Assembly: GCA_013822345.1 (NCBI GenBank)
Contig: PNKH01000018.1
Span: 1-64,000, forward strand
Direction of reading: 5' to 3'
DNA: 64,000 bases
Source: Isosphaera sp.
GTDB lineage: Bacteria; Planctomycetota; Planctomycetia; Gemmatales; Gemmataceae
Part shown: piece after piece, positions 54,198-62,507 of the stretch
Layout of the letters: every line of letters begins with the position of its first letter
Numbering within the stretch: position 1 is the first letter of the stretch
Position numbers and translations under genes: made by a program
The notes under the pieces: model-generated
Seen by the model: the letters and a program-made list of their open reading frames with translations, nothing else
Told to the model about the DNA's origin: nothing
Databases searched by the model: none

Positions 54198-54902
54198 CTA
54201 CTTCTTCACCTCGACCGGCAGGACCTTGATGTTCCGGAACGCGACCGGGCCGTGGTCCCCCTGGAACATGAGCGGGCCGGTCGGGGCCTCCTTCCCGGTC
54301 AGCCCGCCGGGCGTCGGCCCCTTCATCTCGACATCCTTGTGCAGCTCCACGCCGTTCAGGGACACGCTGAGGAACCGGGCGTTCGCGGTCTTCTTCCCGC
54401 CGTCGAACCTCGGGGCCTGGAAGATGATCTGGAACGTCTGCCACTCGCCCGGCTTCTTCGACGCGTTCTTCTTCGGGGCGGCCGCCGAGTACAGCGCCCC
54501 GAGGTCGCCCTGCCCGAGTTTGTCGTCCGGCTTGCCGAAGCTGTCGAGGATCTGCACCTCGTACTCGCCCATTACGTAGATGCCCGAGTTCGACCCCTTC
54601 GGCACCATGAACTCCAGGTCCAAGATCATGTCACCGAACTTCTGCTCGGTGGAGATGTCGGTGCCGCCGCCGGTCAGGTTCGTCAGGTACGCCTTGCCGG
54701 TCGTCAGCGGGGCCTCCTGCAGTTCCTTGTCCTTGTCCGGGTTCATCACCGCCCCGCACGCCTTCCACTTGCTCTTCTTCTCGTCCTTCAGCTTCCAGCC
54801 GGAGAGGTCCTTGCCGTTGAACGGCTGGACCGGGGTGGGGTCGGCGGCGGGGGCGAGCGAGACGGCGAGGGCGAACGCGGCGGGCAGAACCAGGCGGCGC
54901 AT
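54198..54902 (-). CDS. DUF1080 (3-keto-disaccharide hydrolase-like) exported protein
   Basis: This 234-residue protein has a signal peptide (MRRLVLPAAFALAVSLAPAA) and a single DUF1080 beta-sandwich: VQPFNGKDLSGWKLKDEKKS, FGDMILDLEFMVPKGSNSGIY, VMGEYEVQILDS, EWQTFQIIFQAPRF and a terminal PVAFRNIKVLPVE. The family is abundant in planctomycetes and related to concanavalin-like lectin/glycosidase folds; some members hydrolyse 3-keto-disaccharides. GAGG precedes the ATG. It sits between citrate synthase and a reductase without an obvious shared role. Confidence 0.88.
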   Translation of the reverse strand: MRRLVLPAAFALAVSLAPAADPTPVQPFNGKDLSGWKLKDEKKSKWKACGAVMNPDKDKELQEAPLTTGKAYLTNLTGGGTDISTEQKFGDMILDLEFMVPKGSNSGIYVMGEYEVQILDSFGKPDDKLGQGDLGALYSAAAPKKNASKKPGEWQTFQIIFQAPRFDGGKKTANARFLSVSLNGVELHKDVEMKGPTPGGLTGKEAPTGPLMFQGDHGPVAFRNIKVLPVEVKK

Positions 54903-54972
54903 GGCGGAGCCTCGGCGGGGAAGGGACGACGGGAGATGGTAGCACGGCCGTCGGCCGGCGGCGAGCACCAAC

Positions 54973-55968
54973 TCACCGCACGCCGATCCGCAGCAGCACC
55001 TTCCCGCCCTTGCCCGCGGCCGCGGCGTGCTCGACCGCCTTCCGCACCTCTTCGAGCGGGTACGTCGCGGAGAAGTCGGACCGCAGCACGCCCTCCCGCA
55101 TCAGCCCCAGCACCCGGCGGAACAGCCGCAGCATCGCCAGCGGCCGCTGCCGCCGGGCCCAGGTCGCCAGCCAGTACCCCTCCACCCGCACCCCGTTCCC
55201 GATCGCGTGCCGCGGGTGGAACGACACCGGCTCGTCCGTCAGCGACCCGTACAAGAGGCACCGCCCGCCCGGGGCCAGCGCCGCGATCACCTCGGTCCCG
55301 GTCCTCCCGCCGACCGGGTCGAGCGCGTACCGCACCCCCGCCGGCACCGCCTTCCCCACCTGCTCGGGCAGCGGGCCGTCGCCCTCGACCAGCACGGCGT
55401 CGGCCCCGAGCTGCTTCAGCTCGTCGACCTGCTCGCGGCGGCGGACGACGTTCGCCGTCCGGAACCCGAACTTCCTCCCGAGGCGGATCACCATCTTCCC
55501 GAGTTCGCCGCCGGCCGCGGACTGCAACAGCCACTGCCCGGACGGCACCGCCAGCACGTCGCGGGTCATGATGTACGCGGTCGCCGGGTTGACGAAGAAC
55601 GTCGCGGCCTGGTCGTCCGGGAGGTCGTCCGGGACCGGCACGACCTGGCGGGCCTTCGCGACCGTGTACTCGGCCCAGTTCCCGTGCCGGTCGTTCAGGA
55701 CCGCGACCCGCTTCCCCTTCCGCAGCCACCCGAGCAGCCCGCCGCCGCTCGCCTCGACCACCCCGACGCCCTCGAACCCGGGCGTCGCCGGGAGCCGCGG
55801 GGCCAGCCCGTACCGGCCGGCGACGTACATCAAGTCGGACGGGTTGATCGGGCTGGCGAGCATCCGCACCAGCACCTCGCCGCGGCCGGGCTGCGGGGCC
55901 GGGACGTCGTCCTCGACCCGCAGGACCTCGGCCGGCGGCCCGACCCGGTCGAACACGGCGCGCTTCAC
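54973..55968 (-). CDS. Zinc-free alcohol dehydrogenase/quinone reductase-like enzyme
   Basis: This 331-residue MDR-superfamily protein has ASPINPSDLMYVAGRYG and GFEGVGVVEASGGG near the N-terminus, a cofactor-binding region (LLQSAAGGELGKMVIRLGRK, then VRRREQVDELKQLGADAVL) and a C-terminal KAVEHAAAAGKGGKVLL. The structural-zinc cysteines of classic alcohol dehydrogenases are absent, so it is closer to quinone reductases and mitochondrial-type enoyl reductases. The start is GTG at 55968 with GAGG upstream. It diverges from the cardiolipin synthase gene, with a palindromic element between them. Confidence 0.85.
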   Translation of the reverse strand: MKRAVFDRVGPPAEVLRVEDDVPAPQPGRGEVLVRMLASPINPSDLMYVAGRYGLAPRLPATPGFEGVGVVEASGGGLLGWLRKGKRVAVLNDRHGNWAEYTVAKARQVVPVPDDLPDDQAATFFVNPATAYIMTRDVLAVPSGQWLLQSAAGGELGKMVIRLGRKFGFRTANVVRRREQVDELKQLGADAVLVEGDGPLPEQVGKAVPAGVRYALDPVGGRTGTEVIAALAPGGRCLLYGSLTDEPVSFHPRHAIGNGVRVEGYWLATWARRQRPLAMLRLFRRVLGLMREGVLRSDFSATYPLEEVRKAVEHAAAAGKGGKVLLRIGVR

Positions 55969-56036
55969 GGGGGAACCTCGGCGGGGCGGTTGCGTTCGGG
56001 GGCGCGGGGGTTGATTATGGGAACGGGCGGAGGCTG

Positions 56037-56150
56037 TCCTGGACCGCGGCCGTCCCGGCCGCTCCCGCTCCGGAGCGCGGGCGCGTCGTCCGTCCGACAG
56101 GATACGCCTCCGACCCGCGAAGCAGCGGCCGGGACGGCCGCGGTCCAGGA
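56037..56150. repeat. CCTGGACCG palindromic element, copy C, upstream of cardiolipin synthase
   Basis: Arms 56037-56063 and 56124-56150 are exact complements over 27 bases. The 60-base loop contains GGATACGCC and shares a GCGCGGGC-GCGTCG-CCGTC pattern with copy D. The right end CCAGGAGA forms the Shine-Dalgarno sequence of the synthase four bases before its ATG. The element lies between divergent genes. Confidence 0.9.
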
Positions 56151-56156
56151 GAACCC

Positions 56157-57605
56157 ATGCCCTTCGCCGACGCCGACGCCCGCTTGTGGACCCACCTCGC
56201 CGGGTGGCTCGTCCTGCTCGAGGTCGTGCTCGTCGTCGGCACCCTGTGCTGGGTGTTCCAGACGAAGCGGGACACCATGTCGGCCATCGCCTGGAGCCTG
56301 ACCGTCCTGTTCCTCCCGTTCCTCGGGGTGTTCCTGTTCTTCGTGTTCGGGGTCCAGTCGATCACCCGCCCGGTCACCCGGAAGCGGCGGCGGAACACCG
56401 CGTACAAGCGGCACGCCGACGCCCCGGGTGCCCCCCCGGCCGACATCCCGGCCCGGTGGGACACCCTCGTCCGGCTCGGCCACCACGAGAACGGGTTCCC
56501 GGTCACCGGCGGGAACGCCGTCACCCTGTACCACGACGGCGCCCCGGCGTTCGAGGCGATGCTGGCGGCGGTCGCGGCCGCCCGGCACCACGTCCACTTC
56601 CAGTTCTTCATCTTCCGCAACGACGCCACCGGCCGGCGGTTCGTCGACGCGCTCTGCGCCGCCGCCAAGCGGGGAGTCGAGGTGCGGTTCCTGTACGACT
56701 CGGTCGGGTGCTACAACCTGTCGCGGCGGCTGCTCCGGCAGCTGCGGGACGCCGGCGGGAGGGCGGCGTCGTTCCTGCCGATCTTCAACCCGCTGTACCG
56801 GCTGCGGGTGAACCTGCGGAACCACCGGAAGATCGTCGTCGCGGACGGGCGGGTGGCGTTCACCGGCGGGCTCAACGTCGGCGACGAGTACCTCGGGCTC
56901 GACCCGCGGTTCGGGCGGTGGCGCGACACCCACCTGCGGGTCGAGGGGCCGGCGGCCGGCGGGCTGCAGCGCGTCTTCCTGGAGGACTGGCACTTCGCCA
57001 CCGGGGAGGCGGTCCACGGCGCGGCGTACTTCCCGACGTTCCCCGACCCGCCGGGCACGTCGCTGGTGCAGGTCGTCCACTCCGGCCCGGACTCGGACTA
57101 CAAGGCGATCCGCGAGACGTACTTCGCCGGCATCCTGAACGCCCGGAAGCGGGCGTGGGTGGCGACCCCGTACTTCGTCCCGGACGCCGGCCTGCGCGAC
57201 GCCCTGTGCCTGGCGGCCCGGTCCGGGGTGGACGTGCGGCTGCTCGGGCTGTTCCGCCCGGACAAGTGGGTGCCGTACCTGGCCGGCCGGTTCTACTGGG
57301 CGGACGTGCTCGCCGCCGGGGTGAAGGTGTACCAGTACGCCGGCGGGATGATGCACGCGAAGTACGTGCTGGTGGACGGGGAGTGGGCGTCGGTCGGCAG
57401 CGCGAACGCCGACAACCGGAGCCTGCACCTGAACTTCGAGGCGAACTGCCAGTTGTTCGACCCGGTCCTCGTCGCCGAACTGGAGTGCGAGTACCTACGC
57501 GACCTGGAACTGTCCGTCCGGATCGACCCGGAGGTGTACGCCGCCCGCCCGTTGGTGTCGCGGCTGGCGGAGAACGCGGCCCGGTTGTTCTCGCCGATCT
57601 TGTGA
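56157..57605 (+). CDS. cls: Cardiolipin synthase
   Basis: This 482-residue phospholipase D-superfamily enzyme has two N-terminal membrane helices (LVLLEVVLVVGTLCWVFQTK and LTVLFLPFLGVFLFFVFGVQ) and two HKD motifs, NHRKIVVADGRVAFTGGLN and GGMMHAKYVLVDGEWASVGS. It condenses two phosphatidylglycerols into cardiolipin on the membrane. The length is normal. Its ribosome binding site belongs to the palindromic element just upstream. Confidence 0.93.
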   Translation: MPFADADARLWTHLAGWLVLLEVVLVVGTLCWVFQTKRDTMSAIAWSLTVLFLPFLGVFLFFVFGVQSITRPVTRKRRRNTAYKRHADAPGAPPADIPARWDTLVRLGHHENGFPVTGGNAVTLYHDGAPAFEAMLAAVAAARHHVHFQFFIFRNDATGRRFVDALCAAAKRGVEVRFLYDSVGCYNLSRRLLRQLRDAGGRAASFLPIFNPLYRLRVNLRNHRKIVVADGRVAFTGGLNVGDEYLGLDPRFGRWRDTHLRVEGPAAGGLQRVFLEDWHFATGEAVHGAAYFPTFPDPPGTSLVQVVHSGPDSDYKAIRETYFAGILNARKRAWVATPYFVPDAGLRDALCLAARSGVDVRLLGLFRPDKWVPYLAGRFYWADVLAAGVKVYQYAGGMMHAKYVLVDGEWASVGSANADNRSLHLNFEANCQLFDPVLVAELECEYLRDLELSVRIDPEVYAARPLVSRLAENAARLFSPIL

Positions 57606-57621
57606 GGCGACCGGGTCTTCC

Positions 57622-57729
57622 GTAGGGTGCGGTCGAGGGTCGCGCTTCGCGACCCGACGACGCACCGCCCTCACGTCCGCGCGACGGGTGGTGCGTCGTC
57701 GCTCGAAGACTCGCTCGACGGCACCCTAC
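57622..57729. repeat. GTAGGGTGC palindromic element between convergent genes
   Basis: Outer arms GTAGGGTGCGGTCGAG and CTCGACGGCACCCTAC pair with one mismatch. The inner stem GACGACGCACC / GGTGCGTCGTC and the left hairpin GGTCGCGCTTCGCGACC are those of the copy at 39108. It lies between the cls stop and the diguanylate cyclase stop, and the right end supplies the cyclase's TAG stop codon (57726-57728). A role as bidirectional terminator is likely. Confidence 0.85.
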
Positions 57730-58616
57730 GACACCACTCTGTTGCGGCCCGCCCGCTTCGCCTCGTACAGGTTCTCGTCGGCCGCCTTGAGGAGGGCGGC
57801 GGGGGTCATGGTCAGGTCGCCGGAGGTGGTGGCGACGCCGACGCTGATGGTCAGGTTCAGCGGGGTCGACTCGAACCGGAACTGGTGGTCGGCGACCGCC
57901 TCCCGCATCCGCTCGCCGACCCCGGCCGCCTCCACCCGCGGGGTCTCGACCAGCACCAGCGCGAACTCCTCCCCGCCGTACCGGGCGAACAGGTCCTCCT
58001 TCCGCACCCCGACCTTGACGGTGTCGGCCAGCTCGCGGAGGACGAAGTCCCCGCACAGGTGGCCGAACGTGTCGTTCACCGCCTTGAACCGGTCGATGTC
58101 GATCATGAGGACGGAGAGCGGGCGGTCGTGCCGCTGGGACCGCACCACCTCCCGGTCCAGGAACTCGGTCAGGTACCGCCGGTTGTGGACCAGGGTCAGG
58201 CCGTCCAGGATCGTCAGCCGGTAGATCTCCTCGTGGTACTCGGCCTCGACGTTCCCGCCGGCCAGGTACCGGTAGATGCAGTTCCCGACGCGCAGGTAGT
58301 CGCCGTCCTGCAGCAGCCACGCGGTGTCGAGCTGGCGGTCGTTGACGAACGTCCCGTTGGTGCTCTGCTGGTCGTGGACGTAGAACCCCTCGGGCGTCGG
58401 CTCGATCCGGGCGTGGCGGCGGGAGACGGAGTGGTCCTGGAGCCGGATGTGGCAGTCCTCGCCGCGGCCGAGGAGGAGCGACCGGTCGGCCAGCGGATAC
58501 CGGCAGCCCATCGTCGGGCCGGTCGGGTAGATGTGGACCAGGCACGCGTCCCGGACGACCGCGGGGAGCGGCCGCTTCGGCGAGGTGATCCAGGTCTCGG
58601 CGACTTTCTCGGACAT
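57726..58616 (-). CDS. FHA-domain diguanylate cyclase
   Basis: This 296-residue protein has an N-terminal FHA domain (LLLGRGEDCHIRLQDHSVSR, then RRHARI and STNGTFVNDRQL), which binds phosphothreonine peptides, and a C-terminal GGDEF domain. The active site is ARYGGEEFALVLVE, and RKED five residues before GGEEF matches the inhibitory c-di-GMP site. The cyclase also has DIDRFKAVNDTFGHLCGDF. It therefore looks active and feedback-inhibited, possibly controlled by a Ser/Thr kinase through the FHA domain. The ATG at 58616 was preferred over an upstream TTG. The stop codon lies inside the adjoining palindrome. Confidence 0.92.
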   Translation of the reverse strand: MSEKVAETWITSPKRPLPAVVRDACLVHIYPTGPTMGCRYPLADRSLLLGRGEDCHIRLQDHSVSRRHARIEPTPEGFYVHDQQSTNGTFVNDRQLDTAWLLQDGDYLRVGNCIYRYLAGGNVEAEYHEEIYRLTILDGLTLVHNRRYLTEFLDREVVRSQRHDRPLSVLMIDIDRFKAVNDTFGHLCGDFVLRELADTVKVGVRKEDLFARYGGEEFALVLVETPRVEAAGVGERMREAVADHQFRFESTPLNLTISVGVATTSGDLTMTPAALLKAADENLYEAKRAGRNRVVS

Positions 58617-58867
58617 GCCCAATCCGGCCGGGTGCGAGTGCGGGCCGACTCCGCAGTGTTACCCTACCCCAAAAATCCGGCACCCGGTATCAAGGCAGCG
58701 AAAGTCTCACAGGTTTCGCATTAAACCGACAACCTGCGACGGACGGTCGAAACGACGGTTCACGCCCGGGCGGTGAATTGCGGACCGGGCATCAACGGTA
58801 TCGTCTCGGCGGCACGGTTGGTCAAAGTCGGCCGTCGCTGACGCTTCCGGCTCGGACAGCCCCGGCG

Positions 58868-60460
58868 CTACGGCCGGGCCGCCCCGACCGGGGTGATGAT
58901 CCCGTTGATCTTCGCCCGCGGCTTCACCAGGTCGACCAGGATCGGGTCGCGGGTCACCACCTGCTGCTCGTTCCCGGCGGCGTCCCGGGCGGTCACCCGG
59001 AGGTAGACGCGCGGCGGCAGCCCGGCCGGCACCCGCCACGCGAATTGGCCGGTGTTCGGCAGCCGGCGGGCGACCGGCGGCGCCCCGGCCCCGGCCTGCA
59101 CCACGTCCCCGCCGACCGCCGCCGGCTGCCACGGGCCGGTCGGCCGGTCGGCCCACTCGACGGTGATCGGGTCGTCCCCGAAGTTCTTGTCGGTCGCCCG
59201 CCACTGGATCACGAGGGTGTCCGGGCTGGTCGGGTCGCCGGTCGGGGGGAACAGGTCGAGGGTCGGCCGGGTCACGTCGACCACCACCCGGAAGTCGGGG
59301 GCGTCGCCGCCGGCCGGCTCCCGGTCGCTCAGCCCGGCCCCGCTCACCGGCACCACCCGGAACCCGTACGGCCCCTCCGGCTGGGGGTTGCCGGGGACGT
59401 TCAGGTTCACCCGCACGGTCGCCGCCTTGCCGTCGTGCTGGCTCCACTTCAGCCACGTCCGGCCGTCGTCCCGGGTGACCCACAGGTCGAGCCGGCCGAA
59501 CCCGGACGTGCCGCGGGCCTCCACGTCGTACCCCATCTCGAACGCCAGGAAGTTGACCACCTGGGCCCGAGGCGCGTCCGGCGCCGCCGCGGCCGGTCCG
59601 GCCGTCGGGCTCCCGGTCCAGACCGGGACCGGCTGCCCGGCTCCGCCGGCGGCCGGCGGGCGCGGCTCGACCGTGGCGAGCGGCGGTGTGGCGGCGGGGG
59701 CCGGGGGCGGCGCGGCCGGGGGAGCGGTCGGCGGCGCGACCGGACCGAAGTCCGGGGCCGGCACCGGCGACCCGGTCCCGGCCGTCGTAGCCGGCGGTGG
59801 CGGCGGGGCGGGGGGCGCGGCCGGGGACATGCTGGTCGAGGCCTGGCCGGCGGCGGGGATCTCCCGCGGCGGCGTCTCCGTCTTGTTCCCGGCCACGTCG
59901 TAGGCGGTCACCCGGACGACCACCGCCCCGGGGGTGCCGGGGGCGAACCGGACCCCGTTCCGCGACCCGGCCGGGAGCGTCACCTGCTGCCACACCCCGT
60001 CCCCGGCGGCCGGGCGGAAGTGGACCTCGGTCTTGGCGTCGTCCGGGTTCTTGTCCTCGACCGCCCACTCGACCACCACCTCGTCCCCGGCCCGGCGGGC
60101 GGCGGTGAACTGGACCCGCGGCTGGACGGTGTCGAGGAGCACCTTCATGTCCGGCGGGGTGGTGGTCAGGTTGGCCGGGAGGCGCCGCCCCTGGAGGTCG
60201 ACCTCGACCATCGTGAACCAGTACAGCCCGTCGTCCTTGGCGTGGTAGGTGAAGGAGGTCTGGGTGGGCGGGGCGGACAGCTCCGGGGCCCACGTCGCCC
60301 CCTGGTCCCGGGACGCCCACAGCTCCACCTGGCGGATCGTCTTCGGGTCCTTGTCGTACCCGATCGGGAACTTGATCGCCCGGTCCTTGAACGGGTAGAA
60401 GTTCGGGGCCGCGGGCTGGCCGAGGGCGAGGCCGGCGAGGGCGACGGCGGCGAGGTTCAT
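58868..60460 (-). CDS. Exported multi-domain Ig-like protein of unknown function
   Basis: This 530-residue protein has a short signal (MNLAAVALAGLALGQPAAP) and several beta-sandwich-like repeats, each with a pattern like RQVELWASRDQGATWAPELS, RLDLWVTRDDGRTWLKWSQH and LRVTARDAAGNEQQVVTRD. The middle (residues about 210-290) is an Ala/Pro-rich linker (PAAPPAPPPPPATTAGTG). The repeats resemble Ig-like modules that recur in planctomycete surface or periplasmic proteins. I see no catalytic motif. It stands alone between the cyclase and larB. Confidence 0.75.
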   Translation of the reverse strand: MNLAAVALAGLALGQPAAPNFYPFKDRAIKFPIGYDKDPKTIRQVELWASRDQGATWAPELSAPPTQTSFTYHAKDDGLYWFTMVEVDLQGRRLPANLTTTPPDMKVLLDTVQPRVQFTAARRAGDEVVVEWAVEDKNPDDAKTEVHFRPAAGDGVWQQVTLPAGSRNGVRFAPGTPGAVVVRVTAYDVAGNKTETPPREIPAAGQASTSMSPAAPPAPPPPPATTAGTGSPVPAPDFGPVAPPTAPPAAPPPAPAATPPLATVEPRPPAAGGAGQPVPVWTGSPTAGPAAAAPDAPRAQVVNFLAFEMGYDVEARGTSGFGRLDLWVTRDDGRTWLKWSQHDGKAATVRVNLNVPGNPQPEGPYGFRVVPVSGAGLSDREPAGGDAPDFRVVVDVTRPTLDLFPPTGDPTSPDTLVIQWRATDKNFGDDPITVEWADRPTGPWQPAAVGGDVVQAGAGAPPVARRLPNTGQFAWRVPAGLPPRVYLRVTARDAAGNEQQVVTRDPILVDLVKPRAKINGIITPVGAARP

Positions 60461-60588
60461 ACCCGGTCTCCGAGGGGCGCGGCCTGTAACGGGTGTATCG
60501 GCCGCCGCGGCGGGTAAGATTCAGTCGGCCGGGTAAAATCGCTCAAGTCCGGGCGAGCCGGGAGCGTCAGCGACCGGAGGAGGGGCGG

Positions 60589-61356
60589 ATGACGGCGGAC
60601 GAGGTGCGGGCGCTGCTCGAGCGGGTGCGCGGCGGGGCGGTCACGGTCGACGCGGCGGCGGCGGCCCTCGGCGGGGTCGCGGACCTCGGGTTCGCCACCC
60701 TCGACCTCGACCGCAAGGCCCGGTGCGGGTTCCCGGAGGTGGTGCTCGCCGAGGGGAAGACGGCGGAGTGGGTCGAGGGGGCGGTGCGGCGGCTCGCGGC
60801 GGCCGGGCAGGACTGCTTCGCCACCCGGGTGAGCCCGGCCCAGGCTGAGCACCTGGCGAAGCACTTCCCCGCGGCCGAGCAGGACCGACTGGCCCGGACG
60901 TTCTGGCTCCCGACGCCCGGCGACCGGCCGGCGCCGGCGGGGCGGGTGTGTGTCGTGACCGCCGGGACCGGTGACCTCCCGGTCGCGCAGGAGGCGGTGG
61001 TGACGGCCCGGGTAATGGGGGCGAGCGCCGACCTGGTCGCCGACGTGGGGGTGGCCGGGATTCACCGCGTCCTGCGGCGGCGGGACGAGCTGGCGGCGGC
61101 GGACGTGGTCATCGTGGTCGCCGGGATGGACGGGGCGCTGCCGAGCGTGGTCGGCGGGCTGGTCGACGGGCCGGTGATCGCCGTCCCGACGAGCATCGGG
61201 TACGGGGCGGCGTTCGGCGGGGTGGCGGCCCTGTTGACGATGCTCAACAGCTGCTCGGCCGGGGTGACGGTGGTGAACATCGACGCCGGGTTCAAGGCCG
61301 GGTACGCGGCGGCCCTGATCGTCCGGCGGCTGGGACGGGCGAAGGCCCGGGGCTGA
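60589..61356 (+). CDS. larB: Nickel-pincer cofactor biosynthesis protein LarB
   Basis: This 255-residue protein carries the LarB/PurE-like carboxylase fold. The N-terminal part leads to LDLDRKARCGFPEVVLAEGK, followed by VVTAGTGDLPVAQEAVVTAR, DVGVAGIHRVL, VIVVAGMDGALPSVVGGLVD and PTSIGYGAAFGGVAALLTML. LarB carboxylates and hydrolyses nicotinic acid adenine dinucleotide, the first step to the nickel pincer cofactor of lactate racemase. GGAGGAGG stands close before the ATG. LarC, LarE and a racemase are not in the window. Confidence 0.93.
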   Translation: MTADEVRALLERVRGGAVTVDAAAAALGGVADLGFATLDLDRKARCGFPEVVLAEGKTAEWVEGAVRRLAAAGQDCFATRVSPAQAEHLAKHFPAAEQDRLARTFWLPTPGDRPAPAGRVCVVTAGTGDLPVAQEAVVTARVMGASADLVADVGVAGIHRVLRRRDELAAADVVIVVAGMDGALPSVVGGLVDGPVIAVPTSIGYGAAFGGVAALLTMLNSCSAGVTVVNIDAGFKAGYAAALIVRRLGRAKARG

Positions 61357-61366
61357 CCCCGGGCCT
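61343..61366. terminator. Terminator hairpin overlapping the larB stop codon
   Basis: AGGCCCGGGG and its exact complement CCCCGGGCCT flank a four-base CTGA loop, which contains most of the larB TGA stop codon. It fits in the 15-base gap between larB and the converging lipoprotein gene, so it may serve both. Confidence 0.6.
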
Positions 61367-61371
61367 CGTCG

Positions 61372-61974
61372 TCAACCGCCGGGACCGCCGAACAACCCGG
61401 GGCTGACACTCATCCCCGGCTTCGGCGGGGCGACCGGCATGGCCGGGGCGTCTGGCCGGGCCGGTGGGACGAAGCCGGGGTCGGTAAGCGGCGGCGGGGT
61501 GAACGTGTGCCCGGTCCCGCCGGCCGTCGTGTGGGGCGCCGCGTGTGGCCCGGACATGTTCGGCGGCGTCATCGGCCCGTACCCGCCGGTCAGGGCGCTG
61601 CTCTGGCCGCCCGGCCTGACATCCGGGATGAGCGTGCCGCCGGCCCCGGTCGCCGGCCCCGGCTGGTTGACCCGCCCGGCCGGCTGGCCGAACCCGCCCG
61701 ACGGCTGGACGCCGGTGATGAACCCGCCCGGCTGACTCGGCCCGCCGATCCCCGAGCCGGACGGGGCCCGGTTGATCTGCCCCACGCCCTGCGACCCGGG
61801 GAGGGTCGGGGTGCCGGGGAGGCCCGGCCCGACCTGCTTCCCGGTCTGCGGCCCGCCGAGCTTCGGCGGGGCGTCCTTGTCGACGGTGTTGCACCCGACC
61901 GCCCCGGCGCACAGCACCGCCCCCAGCCCGGCGCACGCGGCCCGCACCCACCCCCGTCGCGGTCCCTGCGACAT
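61372..61974 (-). CDS. Gly/Pro-rich lipoprotein
   Basis: This 200-residue protein has a signal peptide ending AGAVGC with the lipid-attachment Cys, then a low-complexity mature part rich in Gly, Pro, Gln and Ser (for example GGPQTGKQVGPGLPGTPTLP). No fold is expected beyond a flexible surface chain. GGAGGAAAG stands before the ATG. Together with the next small lipoprotein it probably forms a minus-strand pair. Confidence 0.7.
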   Translation of the reverse strand: MSQGPRRGWVRAACAGLGAVLCAGAVGCNTVDKDAPPKLGGPQTGKQVGPGLPGTPTLPGSQGVGQINRAPSGSGIGGPSQPGGFITGVQPSGGFGQPAGRVNQPGPATGAGGTLIPDVRPGGQSSALTGGYGPMTPPNMSGPHAAPHTTAGGTGHTFTPPPLTDPGFVPPARPDAPAMPVAPPKPGMSVSPGLFGGPGG

Positions 61975-62087
61975 GGCCTTTCCTCCCCCGTGTCCCCGCG
62001 GCAGCCGACCGGCGTCCGTGCCGGCCGGGTCTTTGTCGCTCCGGTCCCGGGGGCCATAACCCGCCCGCGGGGCGGAATCAACCCGGG

Positions 62088-62393
62088 TCAGCGGCCGCCC
62101 ATCCCCGGGCCGCCCGCGCCGCCCGGCCCCGCCGGGACCGGCGGGGCCGGGGCGACCGGGGCCGGGACGATCCCGCCGACCCCGCCGGCCCGGACCGCCG
62201 CCCCCTCGGGGTCCTCGAGGCTGGCCAGCTCCCGCGGCAGCGGGAAGTCGGGGTCGGGGGAGAAGTACTGCGGGTAGTGCCGGTCGAGGTACCGGCCGCT
62301 CGGCAGGGTGAGGCCGCCGAACCAGGTCTGGCACCCGGCCAGCCCGCAGGCGGCGAGGGCCGCCCCCGCCAGGAAGATCCGCTTCGTCCGCAT
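62088..62393 (-). CDS. Small lipoprotein
   Basis: This 101-residue protein has a lipoprotein signal (MRTKRIFLAGAALAACGLAGC) and a short mature part with WFGGLTLPSGRYLDRHYPQY and FSPDPDFPLPRELASL, ending in a Gly/Pro-rich tail. The YLDRHYPQYF segment looks conserved in planctomycete lipoproteins, from memory. The function is unknown. Confidence 0.65.
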   Translation of the reverse strand: MRTKRIFLAGAALAACGLAGCQTWFGGLTLPSGRYLDRHYPQYFSPDPDFPLPRELASLEDPEGAAVRAGGVGGIVPAPVAPAPPVPAGPGGAGGPGMGGR

Positions 62394-62507
62394 GTCGGGC
62401 CTCCGCGCCGGGTCGTGCCCCCGCGACGGCGGGCGGACGACGGTGCCGGACGTATCGGCCGGGCCGGGCGTGCGGCTTGAAGGGAATCCGCGGGTCGGGC
62501 GCGTCCC

